A DNA stretch of 64,000 nt. It comes from Undibacterium sp049340185. GTDB taxonomy: Bacteria; Pseudomonadota; Gammaproteobacteria; Burkholderiales; Burkholderiaceae_D. The notes below the pieces were generated by a model. The model was not told the DNA's origin, made no database searches, and was given only the letters and a program-made list of their open reading frames with translations. The stretch's first letter is position 1. Each line of letters opens with the position of its first letter. The stretch is from positions 1 to 64,000 of the forward strand of contig NZ_JBMPPC010000002.1 of assembly GCF_049340185.1 (NCBI RefSeq), in the 5' to 3' direction. Positions 63,414 to 64,000 of this stretch are shown piece by piece. The position numbers and the translations under genes were made by a program.

Positions 63414-63435
63414 ATGATTGAAATGATTGAAATGA
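63414..63435. repeat. 9-bp tandem repeat
   Basis: ATGATTGAA twice in tandem plus ATGA, in the 132-base gap between the divergent epimerase and the right-edge gene. Confidence 0.65.
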
Positions 63436-63528
63436 CCGTACTGACTGATGCCAAATCGGTACAGCAAAGTACGATGCAATTGATCGCAATGGATATTCCT
63501 CATCTTGCCACAACCGGATTTTCCCGAC

Positions 63529-64000
63529 ATGCCTATCGACCTCGCCTTACTGCAAACACATCGTCCGGAATTCCAACATTATTTTGGCGACACATTAGAA
63601 TTCATTGCATTTCTTGCGATAGCACCCCGTATAAAAATCACGGGACATGCCAGTTTATCTACCGCTGAGCTGGCAGCAAGCCAGCAACATGCCCTACGAC
63701 TAGCCACAATCAATAGACCGGATGATCCGCATCTGATTATCACTTCTACATTGAGCAATACAAGCTGCTTAGAGGTAGAGGAAATCAATTTCTCCGGAAT
63801 TTGCAGCCTGCGAGATCAAGCGCAACAACCGGCCATCTTGAGTGCAAGTGCCCTATTGGTATGTGAAGAAACGCAGGAACTCATTCTGCATCGTCGCTCT
63901 GAAAGTGTGGTCACTCATCCGAATCACTGGCATGTCATTGGTGGTGCAATGCATCCGCAACTCGACCTTGATCAAGGACAATTGAGTCTCTTCAAAACCA
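63529..64000 (+). CDS. Nudix-like protein, cut by the window's right edge
   Basis: An open frame from ATG 63529 (MPIDLALLQTHRPEFQHYF) to the end of the window, 157 codons without a stop. The first about 105 residues match nothing I know. From about 108 the sequence looks like the start of a Nudix domain: ILSASALLVCEE, ELILHRRSES, HPNHWHVIGGAMHP. In a Nudix protein the W..(I/V)GGA strand comes just before the box, which would lie outside the window. The right end, and so the class, cannot be settled. Confidence 0.68.
   Translation, partial: MPIDLALLQTHRPEFQHYFGDTLEFIAFLAIAPRIKITGHASLSTAELAASQQHALRLATINRPDDPHLIITSTLSNTSCLEVEEINFSGICSLRDQAQQPAILSASALLVCEETQELILHRRSESVVTHPNHWHVIGGAMHPQLDLDQGQLSLFKT

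Noticed and set aside
1..64000. CRISPR arrays, tRNA or rRNA genes, insertion sequences
   Set aside because: No regularly spaced repeats of CRISPR type, no cloverleaf pattern, and no transposase or terminal inverted repeats were noticed when reading both strands; a tRNAscan or IS search could confirm.

Overview
The window looks like a chromosomal segment of a betaproteobacterium of moderate GC content. The rpsP-rimM-trmD-rplS order, the HrcA/CIRCE-controlled groESL, the ohrR-ohr pair and the overall protein flavour fit Burkholderiales, most likely Oxalobacteraceae (an Undibacterium-like organism). That placement is inferred from gene content; no rRNA gene is present to confirm it. No tRNA, rRNA, CRISPR array, insertion sequence or phage module was seen.

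Layout. 1-7.2 kb: a TonB gene cut by the left edge, a large TonB-dependent receptor, and a divergent cupin_8/JmjC-type protein across an 886-bp control region, then pirin and a DUF1275 membrane protein. 7.2-14.7 kb: prfC, a STAS-like small protein, an orphan exosortase-associated acyltransferase, an S1/P1 nuclease, sppA and free-Met-sulfoxide reductase. 14.7-21.3 kb: a five-gene acyl-CoA cluster (histidine-phosphatase-like, SDR, acyl-CoA dehydrogenase, SDR, acyl-CoA ligase) with a divergent LysR regulator. 21.3-26.6 kb: DUF3579, YiaA-like, CobD-like and CoA pyrophosphatase genes beside the ribosomal rpsP operon. 27-31.5 kb: etfB-etfA-acyl-CoA dehydrogenase and a TusA-like gene. 31.6-35.3 kb: alaS coupled to a GNAT gene and a Nudix gene broken by a 9-A tract. 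36-42 kb: glycerophosphodiesterase, CaiB-type CoA transferase, a glycine-zipper lipoprotein, pyrF, ohrR-ohr and an ornithine-cyclodeaminase-like gene. 42-49.6 kb: an orphan putative Cys-His-Asp enzyme, a small unknown gene, a DUF1501/DUF1800 pair and isoquinoline-oxidoreductase-type iorAB. 49.8-55.7 kb: an M4 metalloprotease, a GNAT gene and groESL. 56-64 kb: a CruF-MpaB fusion, a 7TM-DISM diguanylate cyclase, tapT, an unknown lipoprotein, a YfcH-type epimerase, and a Nudix-like gene cut by the right edge.

How it fits together. Most of the segment is housekeeping (translation, chaperones, pyrimidine synthesis, envelope proteolysis) with strong fatty-acyl-CoA metabolism: a ligase, two dehydrogenases, ETF, a CoA transferase and a CoA pyrophosphatase. 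The least ordinary items are the fusion of a carotenoid-hydratase-like membrane domain to a heme-oxygenase-like (MpaB/latex-clearing) domain, the TGGTATTA operator-like half-sites between receptor and cupin genes, the slippery frameshifted Nudix gene, a histidine-phosphatase-like protein lacking its second histidine, and a recurring pattern of 8-11-bp tandem duplications at gene ends.
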